Assembly (NCBI RefSeq): GCF_000224145.3
Contig: NC_020173.2
Location: forward strand, 3,449,620-3,513,619
Reading direction: 5' to 3'
Source of the DNA: Ciona intestinalis
Lineage: Eukaryota; Chordata; Ascidiacea; Phlebobranchia; Cionidae
DNA length: 64,000 nucleotides
How positions within the stretch are numbered: the first letter of the stretch is position 1; the number at the start of each line of letters is the position of its first letter. Under the pieces are notes generated by a model that was not told where the DNA came from, did no database searches, and saw nothing but the letters and a program-made list of their open reading frames with translations. Below, one piece after another: positions 23,833 to 34,509 of the stretch. The position numbers were made by a program, and so were the translations under genes.

Positions 23833-26800
23833 TCATGTGTTGGATAAGTGTTCGAGTAATCGGTCTATCGAAACTGTTTGACTGTCGGGCGCTTTGGATT
23901 GTGACGTCACAGCGCGTGCTATTGCGTCACCGAGGCGATCAGGGGAAAACCCAAGCGAGTAGATAAGGTTGTAATTGGCAACCATTCGTTCGACTTCTCT
24001 CCGTGGTAGGTAATCTGTAAATGAAAGCTTATGTTGCATATGCCTACAACCACGACCTACTAGGCCGTGCTACAACTATGAAAATACTTAAAAACACCTA
24101 CTTTCCGAGGTATATGGAACAGAACATCGTTTTATAACGACTGTTGTTTTCCACCAGGCGAGGATAAAGCAAGTTTCATTTATTAATTTATTCATACATA
24201 TTTGTATGTAAAACTGACTAATACTACTCATGTTAAAATACACTTACAAAAATATAAATATTTAAATAAATTATGTCTTGTGCAAAATACTCACCATTTT
24301 TATAAGGATGGTAACTTCTGAGGGCATGAGCAAGACGAGTAAAATTTCTTATCCAATCTTCTCCCCTCCGGAGCGTATGCTCCTCATGCTCTGCATCATC
24401 CTGTAGCTGTCGTGGTAACGGTTCATTTTCATCCCAACCTAAGAGTCAAATGTAATTTAACAATTTTGTTTGCTTTTTTTAAATAAGGGAGTTCGCTTTT
24501 TTCAACTAATACTTTTCCTAAATTGTTATGTCTGCAGCCTTTTTTTAATGACCGCCTTTTCTTGCAGATTCCTTTTGTTGTTTTAAAATCTATATGTCTT
24601 CAGTCTTCTTTGCATAAATACCTGCTGTTTGAATACGACTTGTGTCAAAGGCCGAATTTAGTTCTGCTTGTCTTTGCTTTTTTTCTGTAGATTTTCCTGA
24701 AAAATATATAAACTGATGAGAACACAAGACTGATGAAATGACCCAAAAATTCATGGTCACCAAAATGACCATTACTAAGCCAATATATGTTTCAGACTTA
24801 AAAAACAATTGTGTAAATCAAGCAGTAAGTTACACTGCATCCCATGCATGTTTAGTGTAAACTGTTACACAAATACCTATATTCTGATATGCTGGTACAA
24901 GAAAACAAAAACCGCTGCAAGAGTTATTTTAAATAGATAGTATTTGTGGCTGCAATAGTTGAAAATCAATGTTGTACAACAATTACTTGGTGAGGTTTTA
25001 TGAGAAGACTGAAATGGGGAGTTGACCAGATTCTCCTTGTGTTGGTTGTATGATGAATCAAAGTTATGATCTGGGTTTAACTGTTGCTCTGCTTGTTTGA
25101 GTGGTTGTAAAAACTGGTGCCAGCTGAATATAGAATTATCATATGTAGAGTTTATATGACTGATTTATAAAAAAGAGAAAACAGTCTGAAACAGTAATTA
25201 TGTTAAACACTTGAAACTTGCAGTCTATAAAATTTTAAGGTTTTGTGATATTACCTGTTAAACATATTTAGATTTTCACATCACAGAACATGACCACAAG
25301 CATTTTTCATTTGTTTACCGATAACGCAGAGTATAAATAAAGTTTTAAGAATGCAATTAACATACTTTACTACTCCATGAGCTATCTCTGCATTTTGAAG
25401 CATTTTAGTGAACACAGAGTCAGTGAGAGGAACTTGTACACGGACACATGCATCTTGTATCACGTCTGCTTTCAATTCACCATTACCTAGCCTGAAAACA
25501 AGAATCGGTTTTAAAAATATTTATTTATTTAACACTATGGTGGAAACATTAGCTTTGGAAAAAAACAAACATTTTCTTATTGGAAGGCATGTGAACTGAA
25601 AGGTTTAAATTATTTCTTTTATTGTATAAAACTTATATTTTTATACTAATATTTAGGGTTTGCTTACCACGGTTTGCTTACCACGTTCTTCATTCACAGA
25701 TAAAACTCTTTAGCAAAACTTTTAAAATAGTTTGTTATTATTCTGAGTTAAACGTAGAGCACTAAACAACCTATTTTCATAGATGCTTGTGTGACATATT
25801 ACTTCACCTGACGGGTAATTGGCAAAATCTGGCCTAAATTCTACATATTTAAGGACCTTACCCATACAGAACAGAAAACAGATCACCTGTCAGCAGCTTG
25901 GAGTGTGCTTTTTAACCGATCAAAGTAAATATCATCAACACCAGCCAATTGCTCCTTTAATAGGCTGGTTAGTTTATCATCATTGGCATTTGAAGTAATT
26001 GTTGGTCTTTCCTCAGCATTAACAAATAGGGATTTGTTTTCTACAGGTGATGGAGCAGATGGGGGACTTCTGTGAGAAAGAAGTGATTGCACAGATAAGA
26101 ATCTGGTTGGTTATGTGTAAGTCCATACTTGAACCATGCGAATATTTAAATTCTTTAAATAAGCATTTGTCTAACAACATTGAACATTCAAAATAGTTTA
26201 CACGGTGTAAATGCCTAACTTTATACCATTAAACATTTTATTTTATATTTACAAAAAAATAGACTTTTATATATTAAATTGGAAGTATGCATGTGCCTTT
26301 GTGCAACGGTGTACATAATTTCATACAGAACTAGTTTTATAATTTGATGTTATACCTTAAATTTTCAGCTGTTTTGGGTGTGTAATGTTTCTCAGGTTGA
26401 TACACACCAGATTTGGTCAAACAAGTTGCAAGAAAATTTAAAAACTTTTCGTAGTTGATCTGGTTCGGATCAGACTTGTCTGCAAGCAAATTTAAATCTC
26501 GTAAACATTTTTTTATATATTGATAAAAACTTGAAAACATAATCTTGGTTGTAATACTGTCAAAAGCATTACTGATCATCGTTTATAAACCTTGCGCCAG
26601 CTTATGAGTTACCATGTATGTTACTTTGTGGGTAATTTTTGTATTGTTTTCTTTTGGGTTGAAGTGGCCTTCCCCAAGAACATATACACCCACAATAGTA
26701 GCAGCGACAATTCTTTAACTTATTAGCTCTGGGTTAGAAGAAAGCTCGCTAACTACTTTGCCACGCGGCCAGGCAATAATACAGTATTAAAGTAAAAAGC

Positions 26801-29456
26801 AACATTTACGAACCGTCTGCAAATTTTTGGAAAGTGAGCTTCATTAGAGAAGGTTTAAGTGGAAGATCATGTCGTAGTGCAACAAGACTTAGTTGAGTGG
26901 GACTTACGTAGCCTGTGAGATGACGGTCAAAAGCTGATAACTCAATGTACATGTCTCTGGTGGGGAAAAAGCAGTATTTAAAATTTTAAAACTTTAAAAT
27001 ACCGAACATTTAGAACTAAAATATTAAAACTTTAAAATAAGAATACTGAAAAATTTAATATATAAATTCACCCTAAACCTCAAAAATGATAAATGTTGTG
27101 GTTTAAAAAAATATAAAGTAACAATTTATTTACTTGATTTTGTGACTAGAAAATGATCGTAGTTGTTTTACTATCATAGCTTCTAATGTTACGTCATCTT
27201 TATTACATTCATCATTGTCAATTTCAGTTAAAAATGTCCCAGAAAATTCATTTTCTTTAGCCAAAGTGAACCTGCAGTAAANNNNNNNNNNNNNNNNNNN
27301 NNNNNNNNNNNNNNNNNNNNNNNNNNNNNNNTGCACGAGGTTTAACCCGTGTGATAACGACTGTCGTTTTCCGGCCACGCGAGGATAAAGTAAGTTACAT
27401 TCATTCATTCATTTTTGTATTGTTTTCTTTTGGGTTGAAGTGGCCTTCCCCAAGAACATATACACCCACAATAGTAGCAGCGACAATTCTTTAACTTATT
27501 AGCTCTGGGTTAGAAGAAAGCTCGCTAACTACTTTGCCACGCCGCCAGGCAATAATACAGTATTAAAGTAAAAAGCAATATTTACGAACCGTCTGCAAAT
27601 TTCTGGAAAGTGAGCTTCATTAGAGAAGGTTTAAGTGGAAGATCATGTCGTAGTGCAACAAGGCTTAGTTGAGTGGGACTTACGTAGCCTGTGAGGTGAC
27701 GGTCAAAAGCTGATAACTCAATGTACATGTCTCTGGTGGGAAAATGCAGTATTTAAACTATTGAATCTTTAAAATTAAAGTATTGAAATTTTAAATATTC
27801 AATAGTTTAAATTTGAAATAGTATGCTGAACTTTAAAAAGCAAAATACTAAATCTTTAAAAATAGATGTGATTTAAAAATAACAATTTGTTTACTTGATT
27901 TTGTGACTGGAAAATGATCGTAGTTGTTTTACTATCATAGCTTCTAATGTTATGTCATCTTTATTACATTCATCATTGTCAATTTCGGTTAAAAATGTCC
28001 CAGAAAATTCATTTTCTTTAGCCAAAGTTGACCCTGCAGTAAAAAAAGTTGGATATTTTCTTGAACTAATTGCCAAAAGTGTCAGACACCTTAGTTTTAA
28101 ATTTAGATCTATAAATATTCTCATGCCCCTAACACCAAACATCATTAATAGTGTGTTATTTCCTACCCCTCTTTTACTGCAAACACTCTAACCGCTACAG
28201 CCTACAGCACCAGTAAACATACATTTGAGTGCAACTGCTTTCTAGCTTTATATGACATATTTTCCAGAGAGTTTTGTTTTGTTGTTGCATTTGTTAGATT
28301 TACGAGCATGTTTTTTTATAATATCAGTTGTTAGCCTACCATATGATATATATACCTGCAGGTTGGGAAACTCCAATAGGGGGCAGAACTGCCTTTTTAT
28401 TAATGGGAATTACACCATGTCTAAAAGACTGGGTGCGATCACCGAATGGTGATGTGTAGGATGTTATCTGTGAGAAGAAAAATAAACCTTTGTGCATATT
28501 AAAAAAAACTACTATCGTATAAGTTTGTATTTGATTTAAAGAAAAGATATCACTGTTAAATTGCTGTAGTGTATTTAAATAGTATTTAGACAGCAACAGT
28601 ATTTTAAACAATAAATGTCAAACTTGTATATTACATCATTGTATTTCCTGTAATAAAGTACACTGGTAAATAACTGTGGCCAAACTTCCAGGCCATTTGT
28701 TTATAATATGGTTGTTAAAACAATGGTGCATTTTAGATCGTTTATCAATCTGCACACACAGTTTAAGTATCTTTCATCTCCAAACTGCTGTAAACTCATT
28801 GTGTAAATATTCGTTAACACATTTTGAAATAAGCCAGTCTGCAGAGTATTGGAGTTCATGACTAGATCTCGCACATGCAAGAAGGTTATTTTTCGCAAGC
28901 GCAAGTGCTGTATTTTCCATAATTAAATAATTAGCGTATGTGGGACAAATTATTGTCTCCATGACCAAAAGTTTGTACACAATGCCAATGGGGAATAAGA
29001 GTGTATAAAAGAACAGAAATAAGCAAAAAAGGTAATCTTAGAATATAAAAATATCACATCTGCTGGCTGTAATAAATATATATACAATATATATTATCAG
29101 ATGATTATACCTGTCGTGCAATTTCATGTTGCTTTGCAGTATTGTAGCCCCTTTGTAAATCATCAAATTCATAAGCTCGGAATATTGGCTGTGTTAACAT
29201 GGAAGGTGTCCCATGAGGTCCTTTAGGGTATGGAGGGCCATTAATTCTGCAAAGATACATTAAATAAAAAAACATTAAAAATTTAATTTTTTTTGATTGA
29301 AAATGGGAATAATTGTTTTTACTTTTACCTTTGACTGCTTTCGGATTCAGTTTCATTTCTTGCTAATATTTCTACTCTTTTGCCACCAACGATCTTGATT
29401 GCTAGTGCAGGGGTATTATCAGTTCCAAAAGGAGCGTTCTGGGTGACTCGTCTCAT
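23833..29456 (-). CDS. C1orf87: C1orf87 homologue (EF-hand-like protein)
   Basis: Twelve exons join in phase: 29456-29329, 29246-29111, 28467-28356, 28033-27895, 27732-27590, 26479-26356, 26069-25887, 25491-25366, 25123-24987, 24696-24622, 24438-24295 and 24014-23833, giving 542 residues (human C1orf87 is 546). The N-terminal PALAIKIVGGKRVEIL matches the human start region, and the C-terminal VERMVANYNLIYSLGFSPD matches the human C-terminus closely. Middle parts are weakly EF-hand-like (for example NQINYEKFLNFLATC and HGVVNWHQFL). The human protein was named carcinoma-related EF-hand protein; its role is poorly known. Exons 4 and 5 are present twice: the copies at 28033-27895 and 27732-27590 are intact, while partial copies lie at about 27127-27281 and 26817-26961 beside the N run. 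I used the left-hand intact pair in transcription order. Confidence 0.88.
24044..24185 (+). repeat. SINE 3' fragment in C1orf87 intron
   Basis: It contains ATAACGACTGTTGTTTTCCA then CCAGGCGAGGATAAAGCAAG, followed by ATTTATTA-type repeats. The same module occurs at 27333-27416 and, inverted, at 61858-61970. It lies in the last intron of the C1orf87 homologue. Confidence 0.45.
26583..26775 (-). repeat. tRNA-derived SINE, most complete copy
   Basis: On the minus strand the head reads GGCCGCGTGGCAAAGTAGTT then AGCGAGC, resembling a tRNA A-box (TGGCNNAGTNGG). A middle block with CTACTATTGTGGGTGTATAT follows, then the 3' module ending GGTAACTCATAAGCTGGCGC. Part of it is repeated at 27417-27551 within the local duplication. 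Confidence 0.5.
26629..27281. repeat. Local duplication, copy 1 (partial exons 4-5)
   Basis: This segment matches 27410-28033 almost base for base, with only scattered substitutions, for example CACGCGGCC versus CACGCCGCC and CAAGACTTAG versus CAAGGCTTAG. It contains a copy of exon 5 (about 26961-26817) and a copy of exon 4 that runs up to its 5' end at the N run. The copies are more alike than neighbouring introns of different loci would be, which points to a recent duplication or to two haplotypes laid end to end. Confidence 0.9.
27282..27331. other. Assembly gap (50 N)
   Basis: A run of 50 N sits exactly at the join between the two copies of C1orf87 exons 4-5. This is the pattern expected when two allelic contigs are scaffolded in series. 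Confidence 0.99.
27332..27416 (+). repeat. SINE 3' module with ATTC tail
   Basis: It carries ATAACGACTGTCGTTTTCCG, then GCGAGGATAAAGTAAGTTAC and three to four ATTC units, the best preserved tail of this SINE family in the window. It separates the gap from copy 2 of the duplication and has no counterpart beside copy 1. Confidence 0.5.
27410..28033. repeat. Local duplication, copy 2 (intact exons 4-5)
   Basis: This is the partner of 26629-27281. Homology starts at TTTTTGTATTGTTTTCTTTT, just after the SINE tail, and runs through exon 5 (27732-27590) and exon 4 (28033-27895). The intron between the exons differs by small insertions and deletions. Its exons are the ones used in the gene model. 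Confidence 0.9.
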
Positions 29457-30176
29457 TGTTGCCAGTTCTTCTGTATCTTTATATCACAGTAATAACGACG
29501 TAAACAACACTACGCACTACAGCGTCAGCTGTCTGCCCATAGCAACATGAACGCGATCGCTCCGAACTAATATGGATGCTAGCTACGTCAATGCGACGTG
29601 AATAGACAATTTAAATTGCCATAAACAGTCCAACCACCACTATAAAAGCCAAATTGTCATGTACAATAATAACAAAAATAGATGTTTTGCAGAATATGTT
29701 TTCGATTCATTTGCGAATTCAATTGTGACACAACAAAGGCATGACGCACACTGACAAAGCCCTTTCTTCGGATATTACGCGGGCGTGCGCAATCTGACCG
29801 CGTAAAGCCGCTAAGATGGAAGTTCCAAGACAAGTGCATCATTCTTTGTTCTATTGCCTAAAGTCGTTTATTATATTTCGGAAAAAGGCAAGAAATAATC
29901 GTGGTAAGTTCGAAAAAGCGTTGGTGTGACATTTAGTTCGGCGTGCATCGGAAAAAGGCGTTGGTCTTAGATTTAGTTTGAATTATGCTTGCGTTGTCGG
30001 TATACCCTATGTGTATTCATCATTATAGTATAATAGTTCGTTGGTATTGGTAGAAATAAAAACATTGTTTTCATAATAATAATAACGAATGTTTTACCAA
30101 GGTCAATCTTTATTTCATTGGTATTATATATTTATAGATTACGTTTGAGCCTTATTTTGCATTTACCTAATTTGTT
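29457..30176. promoter_or_regulatory. Divergent promoter, C1orf87 / KLHL18
   Basis: C1orf87 (minus) and KLHL18 (plus) start 720 bp apart. A probable 5' UTR intron of KLHL18 lies inside it: donor GTG|GTAAGT after 29903 and acceptor TTTATAG before 30138. Both promoters must therefore fall in about 29460-29880. No TATA box is assigned. Confidence 0.4.
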
Positions 30177-31907
30177 ATGGCCTTGAGATTACCTGATGTT
30201 GATTATGAAGATACTGAAGAAACATTGGATTGCCGATCATTTGCTCCATCTGCATTTGAAATGATGCAGAGAATTCGAAGACAAGGAAAGATGTGCGATG
30301 TGACATTAAAAGTTAACGAATGCAAGTTTACAGCGCACAAAATCGTTCTTGCTGCCGTGATTCCTTATTTTACGAGTATGTTTACCACTGACATGGCAGA
30401 AGCTAATGGGAATGAAATCGAAATTAGCGCAATTGACGAAAATGCACTAGAACACCTTATCAACTATGCCTACACTGGAAAAATAACTGTAAACGTAGAG
30501 ACTGTTCAATCTATTATGATCGGAGCAAATTTTCTGCAACTTCAAGTTGTTAAAGAATTCTGTGCCAATTTTATTAAATCGCACTTGCATCCCAATAATT
30601 GTTTAGGAATTTGTCAGTTCGCTGAATTACTGATGTGTATGCCTTTGTTGGAAAAAGCGAAAAGCTACTTAAACCAACATTTTGTTGAAGTGTCCAAATC
30701 CGACGAGTTTTTGGACCTTTCAAAGGAGAAAGTTCTCAGTATTTTATGCCGGAACGAGCTACATGTGAAGTCTGAAGAGCAGTTATTTTATGCTGCTTCT
30801 GCATGGGTGAAGTTTAAATACACACAAAGATGCGAGTATATGCATGAGCTGCTTCAGCATATACGATTACCTTTACTCCGGCCACAGTTTCTAACTGATG
30901 TTATTCAAATGGATGCAGCCATTAAATCTTGCCTGAGATGCAGAGATCTTGTTGATAAAGCAAAAGATTATCATCTGATGCCTGACCGAAGATCAGATTT
31001 CCCCCCTAACATGGTACGGCCAAGATATTGCACTGAAATTCATGAAATGATTTATGCTGTTGGTGGACTTACTTCAGCTGGGGAGGCACTTAATACGGTG
31101 GAAAAATATTCTGGCCTTGTGGGTCGTTGGGAGCTTGTGGCATCTATGAAAACTTGCCGAAGCAGAGTTGGTGTGGCCGTACTAGCTGGACAGCTGTACG
31201 CGGTTGGTGGATATGATGGTATGAATCGGCTCAATACTGTGGAAATGTACACACCAGAAACTGATGAATGGTGTGACATCAAGCCTATGCAAGAGAAGAG
31301 AAGTGCTCTTGGCTGTGTTGCCTATGAAGATCAAATCTTCGTATGTGGGGGATATGATGGTGTTTCCTCACTCAGCAATTGTGAAGTATTCCGTCCTCAT
31401 ACGCAAGAGTGGCAGAAGATTAGTCCAATGAACAAGTCTCGAAGTGCAGCAGCTGTTGGAGTCTTTGAGGGCTGTGTTTACATTCTTGGTGGTCATGACG
31501 GCTTGTCCATTTTCAATTCAGTTGAATGCTATGACCAAAGCATTGACAAGTGGTGCATGAAAGTGCCCATGCTATCCAAAAGATGCCGCCATGGTGTTGC
31601 CTCCTTGCAAGGCTGCATGTTTGTCTTTGGTGGTTACGATGGCCAAAAGTTTCTCAACACAGTTGAAGTGTTTGACCGAGTTACCAACCAGTGGAGCTTC
31701 GTGGCTCCAATGAGCATGCGACGCAGCCGTGTTGGAATCGCTATCAGTGGCGGCAAGATCTTTGCCCTTGGTGGCTACGATGGCTGCACCAACCTCAACT
31801 CTGTTGAGGTTTACGACCCGGAGACCAACTCCTGGAGGAAATCTGACAGAATGTGGGCACATGAGGGCGGTGTTGGCGTCGGTACAATTCCTCTTCCCCT
31901 GTTGTGA
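30177..31907 (+). CDS. KLHL18: Kelch-like protein 18, intronless
   Basis: An adaptor of a cullin-3 ubiquitin ligase. The single-exon coding region gives 576 residues (human KLHL18 574). The BTB domain covers about residues 28-135 (GKMCDVTLKVNECKFTAHKI), the BACK domain about 140-245 (HPNNCLGICQFAE, ELHVKSEEQLFYAA) and six Kelch repeats about 290-576, each with the GG doublet (AVGGYDGMNRLNTVEMY, VCGGYDGVSSLSNCEVF and so on). The C-terminus HEGGVGVGTIPL matches the vertebrate protein almost exactly, which separates it from other KLHL paralogues. AATAAA at 32042-32047 is the likely poly(A) signal. Lack of coding introns contrasts with the many-exon vertebrate gene and suggests intron loss or retroposition, but a 5' UTR intron seems to remain. 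Confidence 0.96.
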   Translation: MALRLPDVDYEDTEETLDCRSFAPSAFEMMQRIRRQGKMCDVTLKVNECKFTAHKIVLAAVIPYFTSMFTTDMAEANGNEIEISAIDENALEHLINYAYTGKITVNVETVQSIMIGANFLQLQVVKEFCANFIKSHLHPNNCLGICQFAELLMCMPLLEKAKSYLNQHFVEVSKSDEFLDLSKEKVLSILCRNELHVKSEEQLFYAASAWVKFKYTQRCEYMHELLQHIRLPLLRPQFLTDVIQMDAAIKSCLRCRDLVDKAKDYHLMPDRRSDFPPNMVRPRYCTEIHEMIYAVGGLTSAGEALNTVEKYSGLVGRWELVASMKTCRSRVGVAVLAGQLYAVGGYDGMNRLNTVEMYTPETDEWCDIKPMQEKRSALGCVAYEDQIFVCGGYDGVSSLSNCEVFRPHTQEWQKISPMNKSRSAAAVGVFEGCVYILGGHDGLSIFNSVECYDQSIDKWCMKVPMLSKRCRHGVASLQGCMFVFGGYDGQKFLNTVEVFDRVTNQWSFVAPMSMRRSRVGIAISGGKIFALGGYDGCTNLNSVEVYDPETNSWRKSDRMWAHEGGVGVGTIPLPLL

Positions 31908-32952
31908 GTTGTGAAGCAATAACCTAACAGATTCCTTCAAGAGATTTCAGATCAATTTATTTAAAAAGTGTTAAGGATCATATAGCACTCATTTTATTCT
32001 GTACTATTTCCCAGTATGTCAATGAAATATATTTCTATTAAAATAAAATATATATGTTCAGCTGTAAAAGTTTATGATTTGTTTTATGATTACCAAAAAG
32101 CACGAAGCCCTGATAGAATAAAAAAACTTCTGATGTTACATACTTTACTGTTGGTACTTTGTTTTAAAGCAAAATATGTCTCCCTAACTCATCTTTTAAC
32201 CTTTTTTTTTGCTATAATAATAAAACTTTCAATCATATATACCTGACTTGTCTGTGTTTGGTTCTGAGTAGGAGACACACAGTGGCAATAAATAGTCTCA
32301 TAGATTAAGCAATAGTTGCGTATCATTTGCCTGGCGGCACTGGATATTGAGAAGTATTATGCTACCTATGCTACCAGGGACATGTTACTACAATCTATAG
32401 ATACACAATAGCAGGAGTAATCTGCTAATCTTATTCTTTTTTGAGTTGGACCCTTGATAACTCCATCATTATTTGGGCGATTGATGAAATGATACTTGAT
32501 TTTGTTAACTTAACCTCTTGCGATAGCGCAGTTTTGTTAACTTAACCTCTTGCGATAGCGCAGACAAGCGCTATGTTGCAAACTTGCAACATTGCAAGGT
32601 TTAGAAAAACCAGCATATGTTTAAAAAAATCTTTTCGAACTTGTACTAAAATTTTTTAAACAGGAAAAGACCATTTTTTTCTTTAAAAGCCACTTCCTTT
32701 TCAATAAATTTGTCTAAAAAGACAACACTGTTACAAGCCTACAGCTGCACATTATGTAACTTCAACATATATCTGCTTTCATTGAATGATAAAGATAAAT
32801 AGAACTTTATTTTGTATTTGTTTATGCACTGTTGAACTTATTAAACCAAAAAAGTCACAAGTTATTATTCAAAATACCATATTCAAATAAATAAGTCGTT
32901 ACAACTGATGAATTAGCATACAGTTTTAGTGAAGATAGATCTGTGAAAGCGA
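31908..32952. other. Intergenic, KLHL18 and UQCRB convergent 3' ends
   Basis: It holds the KLHL18 3' UTR (AATAAA 32042-32047), a two-copy 32-bp tandem repeat (32500-32563), and the UQCRB 3' UTR with an AATAAA on the minus strand (32806-32811). No gene is seen. Confidence 0.6.
32500..32563. repeat. 32-bp tandem duplication
   Basis: Two exact tandem copies of a 32-bp unit, at 32500-32531 and 32532-32563, each containing GTTAACTTAACCTCTTGCGA. Confidence 0.95.
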
Positions 32953-33501
32953 TTAGATAAGCTTTGGGTTTCCTTGGACTTTAAGTTTCTGTCGGATATT
33001 TTTGATCTGGAAGTAATTCATCATACGGAAGGGAATCAAAAACACCCGGTCTACCAAATCTTCGAAATCAAGCAAAGCGCACTTCACCAGCAACCTTTCC
33101 TTGGTTTCCTGCTTCACAGCATTGATATGAGGCTGAAGGTAGTTGTGATCTGAATCCATTGGTGTCCACTGCTCAGTTGGAAGTATCTGGTGGTTAGCGG
33201 AAAGAAGTAGAGCTCTTGAGAGTCGGAAATATCTTCCTTGGATCTCATCTTCTGTCATCCGCAATCTTGCCTCCTGAACAATCGGATCGGTCTCATTTAG
33301 CATATCATGGTTCAGCAGGCCAATTTTGCAGTAGCCTGATCCAACGTAGTCAATCTTGTGAAGCTGTTTCTGGAAGGGGGCCAAACTGTCGTGGATGCAT
33401 CCAAGTTGGTTTGGGTATTTGCCGACCTGCCAGTTAAGGTTAACAGCATTAAGTGACGTGATCTTCTTGGCCACTTGCAAGCCTTGTCTTGCAGCAGACA
33501 T
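32953..33501 (-). CDS. UQCRB: UQCRB-like complex III subunit, extended
   Basis: A subunit of the mitochondrial cytochrome bc1 complex (QCR7/UQCRB family). The single exon gives 182 residues. Residues about 36-140 match UQCRB: KIGLLNHDML aligns with the human KLGLMRDDTI region and ANHQILPTEQW with LKHQILPKEQW, the family's best signature. Human UQCRB is only 111 residues. Here there are about 35 extra residues at the N-terminus and about 45 at the C-terminus (contains FEDLVDRVFLIPFRMMNYFQ). The frame is open and ends in TAA with a minus-strand AATAAA at 32806-32811. The extensions are either real lineage-specific additions or mark a divergent paralogue. Family assignment is good; orthology is less sure. 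Confidence 0.85.
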   Translation of the reverse strand: MSAARQGLQVAKKITSLNAVNLNWQVGKYPNQLGCIHDSLAPFQKQLHKIDYVGSGYCKIGLLNHDMLNETDPIVQEARLRMTEDEIQGRYFRLSRALLLSANHQILPTEQWTPMDSDHNYLQPHINAVKQETKERLLVKCALLDFEDLVDRVFLIPFRMMNYFQIKNIRQKLKVQGNPKLI

Positions 33502-34509
33502 TCTTGTTGTCTTCAGAAGAAATAATTTAAAAAATGATTTCCAATTAGCTAGATCCTAGATATAAAGGTAATAATAAATTGGAAAATAAATAATAAAATA
33601 CAAATGAAAAAAATATATACTACTTAAAGTTACAATACAAATTTGTGTAAATCATACTACTGTTTAATGAGGTACAATAAATCAAGTCTATAGTACAGAA
33701 CATTCAGGATACTTAGTTTAGTTAGTTAATCGCATTACAAGATATATTGCCTATTTAACCACAAAACGAACACGTTAGTACCAAGTTAAATAAACTAACA
33801 ACTGATTGGTCCAACCTTTAACAAGTTAATTCTAATATAATCTAACCTTGCCACAATAGTACAATGACAACTCGGGATCTTGGAGTCACGTAAACTAACT
33901 CGTAAAGCAAGAGCAACATCGTTGACCTTACAATTTCATAGAAATAAAATATATTTAAAAACAAAATTGCACAACATCCGCGGCGGGAAACTCATTATTT
34001 TATTTTAATGACCTAAGAAATTTGAACATTAATCTGATAATAATCTTTACATTTACCAGTTCCGCAATATGAAGGATGCATCGAAGCTGCTATTATCTAA
34101 AGGTAAACATTAAATTTCCCATTTGGTTAAAACCGTCTGTATATAAACATATACGGACTCGAACTATAAACCAATTTATTTTTTCCTGTCGACCCCCTAA
34201 ACAAGTATCACAATCACATGCGTAAGGCACTGGTTGAAACTATTTTATGTTTCATTTGATGTTGTATAAAAGACCCAATCGTAGCAAGTTGGTAACTAAC
34301 ACATCAAATGAAGCAACTAATAAATCTTTTACATCCAAAGCACACACAAGCAATATGCAAACGAGTACAATTTACACAAATGAATTCCTTAACAATACTA
34401 TTTGCTGCTAAAGATCTAGAAATCTATGACCCGACAGTGACCACACAATAATTTAAAAAGAATTGCGATACTTGATTTGAATGCATAAACAACATAAATA
34501 TAAAAGATT
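33502..34509. other. Intergenic, GCDH to UQCRB
   Basis: About 1 kb of AT-rich sequence between two minus-strand genes. It must contain the UQCRB promoter and the GCDH 3' UTR. A minus-strand AATAAA at about 34175-34180 could serve GCDH. No ORF of interest is seen. Confidence 0.5.

Noticed and set aside
31572-31940. 122-codon minus ORF
   Set aside because: It is a shadow of the Kelch-repeat coding region of KLHL18.
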